From positions 186,001 through 250,000 of the forward strand of contig JASANC010002358.1 of NCBI GenBank assembly GCA_030248135.1: a DNA stretch of 64,000 nt. The letters are read 5' to 3'. The position numbers and the translations under genes are program-made. This stretch comes from Theristus sp. LFF4_11 (Eukaryota; Nematoda; Chromadorea; Monhysterida; Xyalidae). The notes beneath the pieces were generated by a model. It had not been told where the DNA came from, did not search any database, and saw nothing but the letters and a program-made list of their open reading frames with translations. Below, in pieces: positions 39,201-51,300 of the stretch (positions are counted from its first letter, which is position 1; the number at the start of each line of letters is the position of its first letter).

Positions 39201-42200
39201 GTATGCAATGCTTTACGTAAAATCTCATTGTTTGCTGTTTCGCCTGGTGGATGGATACACCGCGGTGAGTGAACGCACAAAGTGCACCAGAAGCTGATGA
39301 TGATGATTATTATTGCTTATCATCGTGCTTTTTTGTTGTTTCCAGCCGAGCTCGACTCGAACTCGCAATCGACCGGTTCTGCGTTCGTCGCCTCGGTCGA
39401 GGGTCCGTTGACGTTGCGTGACTTTGAGCATAAATTGATGCGATCCTCAAACTGCCGAACAGCGGACACGGACGAATGCAAACCTGAGCCGGTGCCGCAG
39501 GTAGTGGTGGTGATACAGAAATAGCATTGCAGTGTGCAACGGCAGCGCACAGAGAATGTGCTGTTTCTTGGTTGATGAACACATAGTTTAGTAGAATCCG
39601 GTGAAGAGCATGATCATGCTGATTTGGCGAATCCACGTGCCCATTTGCAATGTTTGTCATTTTTCATGCGACTATGGCTAGATCTTTTATAGAATCAGTG
39701 ACAATGGCTATATTGGTTGAAATTGTTCGGTTCTTGATTGGCTCTATTGGTCAGGGAAAACTGTTTTGTTGACTTGACTGCATCTGCATCGGAAAACTGC
39801 CCAATTTCGTCTCAGATTCTGCTGACCGCCGAGCGCGACTTCGTCAGCGTCAGTCCGTTGGCGGTGCGTCTCTGGGATCGTCTGCTGCTCGAGCCGTACA
39901 GCCAACCGAAGGACGTCGTCTACGTGGCCGTCATTCCCGACAACAAGTGGCTCGCCGACCGGGCTCGACTGTTCTTTCGTGAACTCTCGAAAACGTACGA
40001 GAACCATCGTTTCGGTCGACACTGCGCGCTGCACCGCGACACGCTGGACGCCGGCTTGATGAAGGTACGCTCGAACTATGCAGCATTTGTGTGTGCTACT
40101 ACCCTGGCATTTCAAGCTGGCTCGCTGATTGGTTGCATTGAGTGGCCAATCAGTGAGCACAATTCGAAAGCAACCAATCAGCTGATTGCCTATTCGACAG
40201 GACGACTTTATTTGCACTATCTGCAATAACCATTTTACGTGCAAACAATCATTCAGTACGGTAGAATCTAGATGTATCGGTAGGGTTGATATTGTCGATC
40301 GTTAATCAGGACCCACATTGCAAAACCAACCAATTGAAATCGTGCGTTGTGTTCTGTTGCGCAGGTGAGCCAGAAGCTGCTGAGCACGCCCGCGATGCAA
40401 GAGTGGCTGGCCGGTCGTGGCGGCGTGCGAGAGTCGTACGATGAGACGGCGACCGTGCGCGCTCAGACGCCGATGTCGCTCGAGCAACTCAGCAAACCGT
40501 ACAGACAGGCGCGTGCTGCTTCGCACTCACTGTTTAATGTATTCGCAGTCGTTTTGTATTGTCGTTGCCTGTCGCTCTGTCTGAGAACTCCATGTTTGCG
40601 AACGTGGAAATAAACGTTACGGGCTTGATGTGACAATTCAATAGTGAACCTGTCGTCGCTCAGGTATTCGGGTCACAACAGCAGTTCTGAACTCTCGCTT
40701 CGCGCATGAAACTGAGTCGCAGGCAGAGCTGTGAAACGATAATACCTTCGATGAATTTCGTTTTCCTGCAAATAAAACATTGACTTTGTTGCAGGCTTGT
40801 CAGTTCCTCCCGCAGCTGCTCGAAAAGGAGGGCGCGTTCGAGCGTCAGTCGTTGCGCGACATGGACGCACAGGCGCCCGGCGCCGTGCACGCGAGCGACA
40901 CGATGCCGCCGCCGCCACAGCCGGACTCGATGCCTGGTCAGTCGGTGATGCGCTATGCTTGATGATACACAGCGAGAAATGTCATTGAAGGAAGAAACTG
41001 TGGAAAGGAGACTGCTTCTGAGGGGTGTCCGTGATAAGATCTTCAAGCTGAAATGCCTTCTTGCAACTGTATACAGTCTATCTCGCTAATATATGCAACT
41101 AGCTGATTGGTTGGTCATAGCAATTCTCGGCGCTGATTGTTTAGTCATGAGTAATTTTGAGTGCTGATTGGTTGGTCATTACGACATGTTGCATATATTT
41201 TCCAGATGAACTGTAGTTTAAAAGCAAGTTTCTTGGAAACACAGCACTCGAAACGCCATTTCAGGCGGTGGCGCAGGCAGCGGCGTCGGCGCGTCCGGTT
41301 GCGGCGTATCAGACGGCGCCGCCGGCGGTCTGTGCGCGTCGGAGGAGGCGACTGACGACGGTCGCCAGAGTCTGCCCCCGGTCGTCGTCGTCTATCTCGT
41401 GAATCCGTTCTGCGTCGGCGCCCGTACGCACGACAACCGTCTGGCGCAGAGCTACACGCGTCATCTGATGCGCTGCTACCTCGACCTGGTGAACGGACTC
41501 AGCGAACAGCGACGCGCCTACGTACAGTTGCAGATTGTGCCGCTGCAGACGTTGCTGGACTGCGCCGGCGCGCTGGTCGACTACGCGAGCGAGTACCGAC
41601 ACGCCGCCACCGGCATGTTCGCCGCCGAGTGCAGTCAGTTGCGATTGGTGTTGCTTTGCGGGTGTTGTTATCCAGGGCTGCAGCAGTGTTCGCTGGCAAC
41701 GTGCCGACACAAATGACGAGTCATTTTTTGTGAAAAGGACTGATCCGGTCGTCTGTGGCGCATCGAACTCTAGTTCGGAGAGACGCTGATTGGACCGTCT
41801 CGCATCGAACGCAGTTTTGAGTCTGAACACATTGCACTCAGTAATGACACAGTTACGTTGTGCTGATACATGGCGCTCACATGCACTGACATGCGCGTTG
41901 CTGCAGTATCGTACTGAGTGTCCGTGTGTTTGCTTGTGGACTGTGCAACAGTGCTGTGTGTTACCTGAGTGCGCCATCACACTTTCGCCAACACAATTCT
42001 TCTGTTCTGCAGCATCGTGGCTGAGCAGCCGTGCGCTGTCGCGCGAGGGCGCCACGGAGTCGCTGCGTGCGACCGCGTTCGCCGTGTACACGCAGACGCG
42101 CTCCGTGCACCCGTCGCACTGTTTCTCGGCCGTTCAACCGAAGTCGCTCACCGGTTTCGGTCCGGCCGCCGCGCACGCGATCACCATGCACACGAGGGGC

Positions 42201-45200
42201 GCGTGCAACATGGCGCACTCGCTCGTTGGTACGTTCACCGTTGACGGACGGTTTGCTCGTTCGGATGGTTGTGGTTGCGTGCTGGGCAACATGTAAACGG
42301 TGATTTCATGTGCGCTCTGAACTGAATACTTGCGGCATTGATTGGTGCATACAACAGCATATACACAGTTGAAAAAGCGACAAGCCCAATCACGCGCTGG
42401 AATCAACGGTCTCCATTGCAGGCGGTCTCCGGATGGGCAGCACACCGGAAGTGACCACCGAGCCGCTACAGCTGTTCCGTGCGTACTCTGCGCCGTTCGC
42501 GTTGTCGCTGCCGAGACGCGTCTCGAACTCGATTGATCTGATGACGTCGGCGTCAAACAACTCGAGCACGGATGAAGATGTGAGTGATTTTGGATTTATG
42601 GGTTTTGTTTAGAGCGACAGTGTGGCGCGACGTCGTCCGCTTGCCGTCATCTGGTGCTCAGGCCGCAATTGTCCGTCTTCAAATGCCGCAAATCTCCGCA
42701 GCGCACTATGTTCCACGTGAACATTCGGAAAACCGGCTGATTTGACCAATTGAGACATTTGTTCACTGTTTCCAGTTGTATTTTCTTGCACGGCGCAGGT
42801 GTTGTTTGTGAGCTACTGTCTGCTGACCGAGAATGCACAGCAGCGGTGGCTGCTCGCGACCGCCACCAATCAGAACGGCACGCTGCTCGAGAACTGTGTC
42901 ATCAATTTGTCCGATTTCATCGCCGCCGACGAGCCGGCGCTTCGCCTGGGCGACAGCATTCAGCGAGAACTGCGGTTGGGCGTTGTTGTCTTGTAATTAT
43001 TGGGGATTTGTTGGAGTGACGTCATTTGGTTTCAAAAACGCTCGTTTTACACGTTATACAGACTCACCAGAATTTTAGTTGGGTTCACCCATTCGCTTAT
43101 TTTTTCATGTGAAGGTTGAAGGACTCGGCTAAACTAACAGATGGAATCGTTGAACATGAAAAGGGCAGGTTTTCGAGCACATGACGTCATTTCATTCCGA
43201 CAAGTTCGAATCAAAAAGGTCACACGAATTTGTTTTCACGTGCTTTATTTGTGCAGCGAGTTCGCGCGCCGTGACTCCGTGGTGCGCAACGCACTGAACA
43301 AACTGTGGTCGTTCGTGTTGGGCGTGATCGGCACCACGTACAAACCGTGGCGACTCGTCATTGGCAGACTCGGCCGTCTCGGACACACGGAGCTGAGGAG
43401 TGAGTTTGGAATGGAATGGAGCATTTGTTGCTTACGGGGTCCACGCAATGATTCCCATAACTCTCCGCATTTACCACACGCTGTTCTTATTTCATTGGTT
43501 GGTTGGAGTATGTCGTTTCGCAAACTGAATTGACTCACATGTGATTCGTGCGTGTTTTCCAGTGTGGTCGATGCTGCTAAAGGCGTCGATGCTGTCCAAG
43601 TACGGCAAACTGGTGCGCAACAGCTGCGGCCAGTGTCGCGACCTCTCGGGCGTCTCGGACACCGTCTCCATCCTGTCCGCGTGTCTCGTGGCGCTCGAGC
43701 CGGAGCCGTACATTCGTCTGTTCGCGAGCAGCACCCAGCTGACGGAGAGGACGCACGAGAGCACCCGGTTCGGCAGCGTCACCAACGCCACACAGCAGTC
43801 GGCCAGCGCGAAACAGACTAGTCAGAGTGCGCAGCTGAACACGCCAGACGACTGCAGCGCCACGCACATCGTCGTCTTCCCGACCTCCGCCACCATTCAT
43901 GTCGGTCGACTCGTTTTGGCGCTTTTTGTTTCGCTGTTCGAACGCTGAATTATAGGCAGTCAGCTGATTGGTTGGTGATCACGTGTGATGCATGCTTTCT
44001 GAGCAGGGCGGACTCCGCCTCCACAGCAATGCCTGCACAGAAAATATGTATCACATCACGTGATCACCAACCAATCTGCTGATTGCCTGTAATTTAGAAC
44101 ATCGCGGTCTTGATGCGCTGATTGGCCGCCCAAGCAAACCAACCGAACTCTATGAAGGTTGTCTGTATTTGGATCTGTCAGATTCAGGAAGTGCCCCTCT
44201 CGACACGAAAACAGTTTCGTGCGCACAACTTGAAGAGCAGTGGTTCGGTTTATCAGTGTCTCCAATTTTTCCTTTGAAGCTCTTCTGCATTTCTTGTTGC
44301 AGTTTTCGAGCACCGCCGAAGCGGAGGATGGCGGCGTGTTCTCGGTGCTGGAGATCATTGCGGACACGGAGAACGACGCGGCCGAGACGGAGATGCTGCA
44401 GATGCTGATGGACGACAGCAAGGAGGGCGACATCAATCAGCAACCGCTGGCTGTTGGTCGGTGATCAGCAGTGTTTGAATGCCACACACTATGCTGAGTG
44501 ACTTGTTTGTCTGAACGACTTGAGGTGCATTCGTGAAGCAGTATTTAGAGACCGTTAGCTACGTTTTAACACAGCTACGTGTCACTAAATGCTGCTTCAT
44601 GAATGCCGCTTTGTGCGTGTGCGGCACGGCACGTCCACGTCAGGTCTCGTGTTATTGCATCGCGACGTGCCTCCGACGTACGTCACCATGCGTCAGTATG
44701 AAAGCATTGTGTTCATGGGCAGCGTGTGCTTGTTCGCGACTGACTGTTCTTGCTGCATTCACAAAGTACGGACTCACTGAATACACGCGTGCACATTCGA
44801 GTTCGTACGCACGTCCATCACCACTGTCGTTGCTGCACACAGGTCTGTACGTGTCCACGGCGCCGGCGCCATACCTGCCGAACTGGTTCTGGGCGTCGTG
44901 TCCCTCTGCACGGCATCGTTGTCCGGTGCACCTGCGTGCCTCGCTGCACATCACGAAATGCACCCGCGACGACGACCTGGTGAACGACAAGGAGAAGGCG
45001 GCTGTTGACTCGCGGCATCCGCTCGAGTCACGTGACACGGACGAGGTGCTCAGGTGCGCAACCAGCAGACACGCGCGCGTACTGGTCACTCGTTGAGAGT
45101 GATGATGACAAAGCGTTCTGTGCCCGTGTCTCAGCCACAATAGGTTGATTTCCATTGGCTAACTGGACTCTGTGCACATCATAGCAACGGTTTGGTGGAA

Positions 45201-45614
45201 CGTGGTGAACTTGGTGCCATTTGGTGCACATCACCGTGGTGCGCACCACATCACGTTCCAGTAGCACCGTCGCACCGGTGTACAGTCCATCTGGAAAATA
45301 TATGCAACATGACGCGAAGACGACGTGATGACCAACAAATCAGCGCTGAGAGTTGCTATGACCAACCAATCAGCTAGTTGCATATATTAGCGAGGTAGAC
45401 TCTAGAGACGCACACGCACGAGTCTTCCCCAGCCACCCCCCGTTTGCCAGCAATGAATGCTGTGCGTTGCTGCAGGTACGTGCTCGAGATGTACAACGCG
45501 CTGTCGTGGCTGAGCATCGACGCGGCCACCGGCGACCGTCGCTCGTGTCTGCCGGTGCACATGCAGGCGCTGCTCAGACTCTACAGGGCCATCGCGCTGC
45601 TCGTGAAACCGTGA
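30270..45614 (+). CDS. MED13: Mediator complex subunit 13 (CDK8 kinase module)
   Basis: Twenty-seven exons: 30270-30335, 30651-30921, 31728-31827, 31968-32057, 32308-32465, 32942-33198, 33405-33635, 33850-34530, 34691-35566, 35740-36414, 36666-37009, 37267-37686, 38187-38466, 38809-39106, 39346-39500, 39816-40064, 40365-40508, 40795-40936, 41265-41633, 42013-42228, 42422-42579, 42799-42974, 43257-43399, 43563-43900, 44303-44456, 44843-45053 and 45476-45614. They total 7341 nt, 2446 residues, with every phase matching. The N-terminus ([48 protein letters not shown]) and C-terminus ([80 protein letters not shown]) match MED13 throughout. The middle (roughly 390-1250) is Ala/Ser/Thr/Pro/Gln-rich and probably disordered. 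MED13 links the CDK8-cyclin C-MED12 module to core Mediator in the nucleus. Intron 17 needs a GC donor (CAG|GCGCGT). Several introns hold MITEs. This is the LET-19/skuld orthologue by family logic. Confidence 0.97.
32524..32711 (-). mobile_element. MITE family 'GGTTCCGAGACTCA', inverted copy in MED13 intron 5
   Basis: Reverse-oriented relative to 25967-26165. It ends TTGAGTCTCGGAACC and carries the shared interior (TGACCCGGCCCTATTTAG, CGCGTGAAACTG). Confidence 0.75.
37052..37230 (+). mobile_element. MITE family 'GGTTCCGAGACTCA', copy in MED13 intron 11
   Basis: Begins GGTTCCGAGACTCAGTGCGC and ends CTGAGTCGCAGAACCC, with AATAGGGCCGGGTCACTTGG inside. It is nearly the same as the gamma-tubulin intron copy. 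Confidence 0.8.
41072..41215 (+). mobile_element. Palindromic Tc1-like MITE in MED13 intron 18
   Basis: Begins TACAGTCTATCTCGCTAATA and ends CAGATGAACTGTA. Near-terminal ATATATGCAACTAGC and GTTGCATATATTT are inverted. Flanking TA is consistent with Tc1/mariner insertion. Confidence 0.7.
43938..44104. mobile_element. Palindromic MITE in MED13 intron 24
   Basis: The left half GGCAGTCAGCTGATTGGTTG and right half CAACCAATCTGCTGATTGCC are inverted. Between them GATCACGTG pairs with CACGTGATC. The element is close to a perfect hairpin. Confidence 0.75.
44527..44609. mobile_element. Short palindromic MITE 'GCATTCATGAAGCAG' in MED13 intron 25
   Basis: The left end GCATTCGTGAAGCAGTATTT and right end AAATGCTGCTTCATGAATGC are inverted around TTAACACAGCTACG. 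Copies occur at 54907-54993 (cuticlin-like gene), and related arms at 47778 and 48249. Confidence 0.75.
45281..45404 (-). mobile_element. Palindromic Tc1-like MITE in MED13 intron 26
   Basis: Inverted counterpart of 41072-41215. Begins TACAGTCCATCTGGAAAATA and ends TTAGCGAGGTAGACTCTA. Confidence 0.7.
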
Positions 45615-48371
45615 ACTCGACGCCACTGACCGCCTCTGCTACTGGTGTTCGCCCGCCAAATGCAGTTTCAACGTGCTCTGCCAACAACAAGACACACACA
45701 CACACACACATCAGTCATTGCTGGATTTCAGTCTTGCGTTTGGTTTGCTCTCGCGTGCAATCGTCAGCTCACTTTGTTCAGGCGTGCTTTGTGCTTTGTT
45801 TTGTCGTTGATGTCTGCGCGATGGGATTCGAGTTCTGCAACATTGGTCAATATATGGTATATTTGTACGCGATATTCGGGTTGTTGCTGGCCAACGATTA
45901 GGGTCGCCTCGCGATGTGCTGCCAACAAGTGCACTCTGCTGATTGGTTGATTGCTCGTATCGTTTGTGTTTGTGCTCGGTTGATGGCGCGCGTTTTGAAT
46001 TCGGTTTTGTTCTCCTGACTGTGACTGTACAAACGAATGATTGTTGTGCTGTTGTTTTGGGTTTTTTTTTTTGTTCTTTGTTTTCTTTCATTTTGGGATC
46101 TTGCGACTGTCGATATATTTGATCAGACCATCAGAAAAGCGCATCGCTCTGTTGTGTGGTGCGCATATGGTGCCTGGGCTTTGTGTTTCTTTCATCATGA
46201 GACTTTTCGAGTTGCTGAGTTTGTCACATAATAATGGTAATGATAAACGCTGTTCTGTATGTGAAGACATCCCGCCACGTTGTTCATTCAGTCGTGTTGT
46301 GGATTATGAGTTTTTAAAAATTGCATTTTCGTTTGTTTGCTTTGCTATAACAAAAACACGAATTGATTCGGTTTGTTTTTTGTATTTGAGCGCTTGATCG
46401 ATCGTATTTTTAATTCGCTTGACAGATTTCTTACTAATTATGTTTTAACAAATCATAGTAACTGGATTGCGCAAGTTTACAACATTGCCTGTGATAAATG
46501 TGCTTTTGATAGTGTCGCGAATCACTGATACGTTTTGATTTTTTTGTCAGTTCAACTCACTTGATTAGGTTTCTTACTTGTTTATTTATTCTTGTTCATA
46601 CAAAGTGCAAAATGGCGAAAATCTTATTCTATATTGTTCATGCAAGTTTTCTGAAATCGGAAGTTTTAAATTTTTTGTAAATTCTGCCCGTTGGGTACAA
46701 CTGTGTATGTTTGTTTGTTTGATGATGTGAAAGAGCACCACCACTGCTTTGTGACCGCATAGAAATCAACAGTGCTTCTTACAAGACATATTACCGTTGG
46801 CTTCGGTTAGGTTTCTTTGTGTATTTGGATCTTGTTACTGGGTACAAAAAAGTAGGCAACAGTTTTTGATTTTGTCCACTGCTACTAACAATGAAATAGT
46901 TCTATTGTGCTGATGACAGCTACACACGTTTTCCCTGATCTTTTTTTCGATTGTTGTTCCGGTTCAAAATGAAAATTGCTACGGTTTCGAAACAGGCCAT
47001 GATGCTAACAGGATGCGAACGAATGGGTTGGGTCGACTGGAGAGTTTTGCTCCAATTGAATTCTCTGTGCATGTATGTCAATTCAAACTGTTTTCCGTTT
47101 CTACGCGTCTTCGCTTCATTTTTGTGTTTTTTTTTCTTGTTGTTGGCACCTCTACCTTATTCGCATATAATTTTGTTGAAAAAAACGAACTGTGTTCAAA
47201 AAATTGGCGTATTATTTTTTTTTCACACGTTTATATCGGATAAGACTGCGCCAGTGTTTGCTTCGAATCGAAGTTTGTGTGCTTTTCGTTTCTTTTTGGT
47301 GTTTCTGTTGGGGTGGCGTCATTTTGCGAGTGTTTAGCAGAGTTCGGCAGTCAGCAGAAAGAATTACGATTTTTGAATTGCAGTGTGCATTTTTAGTGTG
47401 TATGAATTTCTAACATGTGAGTTTTGTGAATGTTCAGATTTGTTTGCATGAAGACTGGCAGCAATTGGCACAACGGATATTTAAGATAATATTTTTATGA
47501 GCACATAATTTTATGTACTGTTTTGTTTGCTGATACACTGGAGACAGCTGTTCGCATGAGACGCGACTTCGATATGAACATAAATCAATGAATAAAACAC
47601 TTGACCATTTGACTGAGGCGAAGTTTGGTGCAGTATTCTTTAAAAAAATATTAATTATAAAAAATCATGTTATCGTAATTGTAGAACAACTGACATGGTT
47701 TCAAAAACATAAAGTTCATTTGTCATGCGGTTAGCGAAACACGCTAGGGCACCCAGCCAGCGATTGCTGGCACAAGGTCACTAAATGCTGCTTCATGAAT
47801 GCCGTTAAAGCTGTTTTAGCGTCCACGTTGTCCCGTCAGTCAATCATGAACAACGCGGTCAAAAAAATCTTATCTGGTATTCGTCGCTCACGTCGGATTT
47901 TGACGCACGATGCTTCGGTGGGTGGGAAGCTCTGTTTTATGCTGATAAACACCAAAGCCAACTGATCTCATAACACCCACCCCTTGAAATAAGCAAGCGA
48001 TTGTTTTTTGGCACAGCAAATCTGATGATAATGGTTTTTGAAACAACACCGCGTTCATGAACACCAAAAAAGTCATGCACCACCTTTTTTCCTGCGTCTT
48101 CGTTTTGTTGCACTGCGCCGATTGGTGTAATTCGTGTGACACGCAAAAATGCGCGGTTAGTCAAAGATGACAGAGTTGATTGATTCAGTTTTTGCGCATT
48201 TTGTTGGCTTTTTGTACTCTTGAGTTTTGAAAATATCCATCTCTTTAGCGGCATTCATGAAGCAGTGTTTGTGTTTAGTGACGCGCAGGTGTACAACATC
48301 AACGCGGTCACTAAATACTGCTCCATGAATGTCCCTGTAAACCACAGCATTGCTTCGGAGGCTTGTTTCAG
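45615..48371. other. Intergenic spacer, T-rich, with MITE arms
   Basis: About 2.7 kb with no supported exon, although the missing 5' exon of the M13 peptidase should lie here. It contains a CA microsatellite at about 45693-45711 and long T-rich stretches. Arms of the GCATTCATGAAGCAG element occur at 47778-47807 and 48249-48333. Confidence 0.55.
48249..48333. mobile_element. Copy of the GCATTCATGAAGCAG palindromic MITE
   Basis: Contains GGCATTCATGAAGCAGTG and, inverted, GGTCACTAAATACTGCTCCA. A single matching arm (GGTCACTAAATGCTGCTTCA) at 47778 may mark the far end of a longer element of about 500 bp. Confidence 0.6.
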
Positions 48372-51300
48372 TGGGTGCGTGCGTACATGGAGCGTTACAT
48401 GAACCGCAGCGTTTCACCGTGTGACAATTTCCACGATTTCGTCTGCGGCAACCACGTCAACGATCAACAGACCAAAACCAAGCATGTGACCGGCAGACAT
48501 GAGCGACAGAGGCGCGCTGAACTCTACAGACAGCGGGTGACACGTCTACTAAGACAAGTTCGTTGCAAATCGTGCGATTCGCGAATAGGATCTGCTAGTC
48601 AACAGTAGTGAAAGCCGGTCAAGTCAATCAGGCAGGCGTTGTTTCGCACAGGATGCCAACGACAATGGCGAGCCCGCCAGCTGGCTGCACAAAACCCGCG
48701 TCTTCTATGCGTCCTGTCTGCGGTGGACGCCGGCGGAGCAGCGGCGTTGGCTGCGAACGTTGCGGCCGCTTTTGGAGGGCGCCTTCGTACACGAGCGACT
48801 CGACCGAATGCTCGGCCAGCTGAGGGCGCAGCTCGCGTCCGATTTTCTGCTGTCCGTCACGAGCTCGTCGACACTCGGTGGGTGCACGGCACGATAGAAC
48901 GCAGAAAAACGCAGCTTTGCGATGCCGATTGGTTACAATAGGGCACATTGTTTTTGAACTGGTGGCCGCAATGCGAGAAACAAGCAAAAAACTCTCACGA
49001 TTTTTTCGCCTGCGCCTGGAGAAACATCCACCGTTAAGAGAAATGTCACGTTCAAACAGTTTCAGCAGAAGTTTGGTGCTCCTTACGGTTTCCGGAACCG
49101 GTGCGCTAATACAATTTCACAAAATCGACTTCAGCGCGTTACACCTCACGTCTCATCAACGTTGATTCGCTCTTTAGCCATGAGCATTCTGTTTGCATCA
49201 TTTCAGCAGACACGATCGACATCAGCGAATCCAAGCATTTCTCGATGTCGCCGCCGCTGTGCGAGCACGCGCACGTTGCTGCGTCGTTGTACGAACGCGC
49301 ACGACGCTCTGTGACGCAGCATTTGCACGAAACAATTGAAACCGCGGAAACGCTGCTAAAAAGGCATGGACACACTGGCGGCGCTGGGGAATCCTTCCGT
49401 TTTGGCATTTCCTGTATCATTGAGCGTTGAAATGTGCATGATCCAATGCGCCTCCACCCATGTCTTTCAGGGATACAGCTCCAAAAAACATTTCTTTGAT
49501 CTTTGTGCATCAAAGGAAAATTCAGGACATTATTATTATTCATGTTATAAAATATATGCTTTTTACGAATAATGAAATAGAGAACCGTTCCCTTTTTGCA
49601 GCCTGCACCTGTGGCCGGTCACTGTCGCTGAGATGCAGTCGCTCGACGAGTCGCTCTCATGCGCCATCCGCCGTGCGCACACCGACGCTGACTCCATACC
49701 GAGCATGACGCGCAACTTCACCGAACTACGACGAGAGTTTCTAGCGGGCGATCTGAATTTCGACTGGCGACTGTATTTCCAGGCGATACGGAGCGCCGGC
49801 GGATTCGAGTACGAGACTGCGAACTATTTGCTGTTGAACGGTGACTCGACGCATCGACTGCTTGCCGCCGCGCACGCCATCGCCAACATCACCAGAGTGC
49901 AACAGTACGTGACGCTGAAGGCGGTTGAGCTGGTGCACCTGACGTTCTTCGCCGGCGGCGGTCAACACTCGGTCGAAAAGCATGACCTCAGCATGGTGGA
50001 TCACAACGCCACCGCGGAGCGCTTGCAGGAAGCGCAACTGTACAAGAGTGAGCAACGGCAGAAGCGATGCGTTCGCGTGACACTGACGCTGTTTCCGGCG
50101 GTGAATCTGATCGTCATGGACACCGTGCCGTTCACGACGCGACGGCTGAGGCAAAAGGTGTGTACTCGCATTCAGTTGAAGTTCTCTGCCCTGGCACTGT
50201 CTGGTCAACGTTGAACAACGTGTGTTTTCGCAAAACCGACAATATAGAATTGAGTTTTTCGAAAACAAACAAACATCGTTTTGACTCCAAGAGAACGCTG
50301 TACCCTAAGAACCGGGGGGGTACAATTCCGGCCCGCTAATTCCGGCCTGAAGAATTCCGGCCCGCTCATTCCGGCCCGAAGAATTCCGGCCCGAAGAATT
50401 CCGGCCCGGAGAATTCCGGCCCGGAGAATTTTCGCCAGCACGAACAATATTAAACCACACGAAGTGATTTTTTTTGTAAATAAATTCTTGTGATTTTTTA
50501 TTTTTGTTTAGAACTTGCTTGCAGTGACTTGTTGTAGGTTCCTTCTCCGGGCCGGAATTCTTCGGGCCGGAATTCTTCGGGCCGGAATGAGCGGGCCGGA
50601 ATTCTACGGGCCGGAATTTCGCGGGCCGGAATAGTACACGAGCCCCTAAGAACGCATGCTCAACAGAAATTAGCATTTGTCACAATTTTGTTGAGCTGCC
50701 GTTCTCAATGGTGGGTCAATAAATTTATTGAGTATTGGCGTTTTCAGTGTGCACTTGCCAGTGAATTCGACTGTCACCAAGTGTCTGCGTTCATTGCAGG
50801 TGTCCAGCGTGTCATTTATGACCAAGGAGGCGTTTCTCAATTATTTTCGCCGTCAGCACAACGAATCCGAGTGGTTGTCAGCAAGCGAGCTGCGATACGC
50901 GAGCGACAAGCTGCGTCGCATGCGAACGTTCATCATTTATCCGCAGTGGATGCTGCGCGCACGATCACTGAACGCATTCTTTCGACCGCTTCAACTCCGT
51001 TCCTCCAACGACTTCGCTGAAAATGCGCTCGCCTATCTGCGTTTCTACTCGGCCGTCAGTTTGGCGCGCAATTTCGACTCGTTCGCAACGGCCATCTCCA
51101 CGAGCTCACCGATTTTCGTTGCGCTGCGCAACACGGTAGCGCTACAGGCGGCGTTTGTCCAGGTGGGATGTGTTTGCGAATTGTGGAAATGTTTCTTGCC
51201 AAAAAACGAACGCTGAGAAAAATAAAGCAATTTTCTTCAGTGAAAAACGTCAGGGGAACCTGACCTGCCTGCAGGTATACAAAATGTCAGACATGACAAC

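Noticed and set aside
50205..50676. Gly/Pro/Arg/Asn repeat protein frames on both strands
   Set aside because: Product of the foldback element of AATTCCGGCCCG units; it lies inside an intron of the M13 peptidase.
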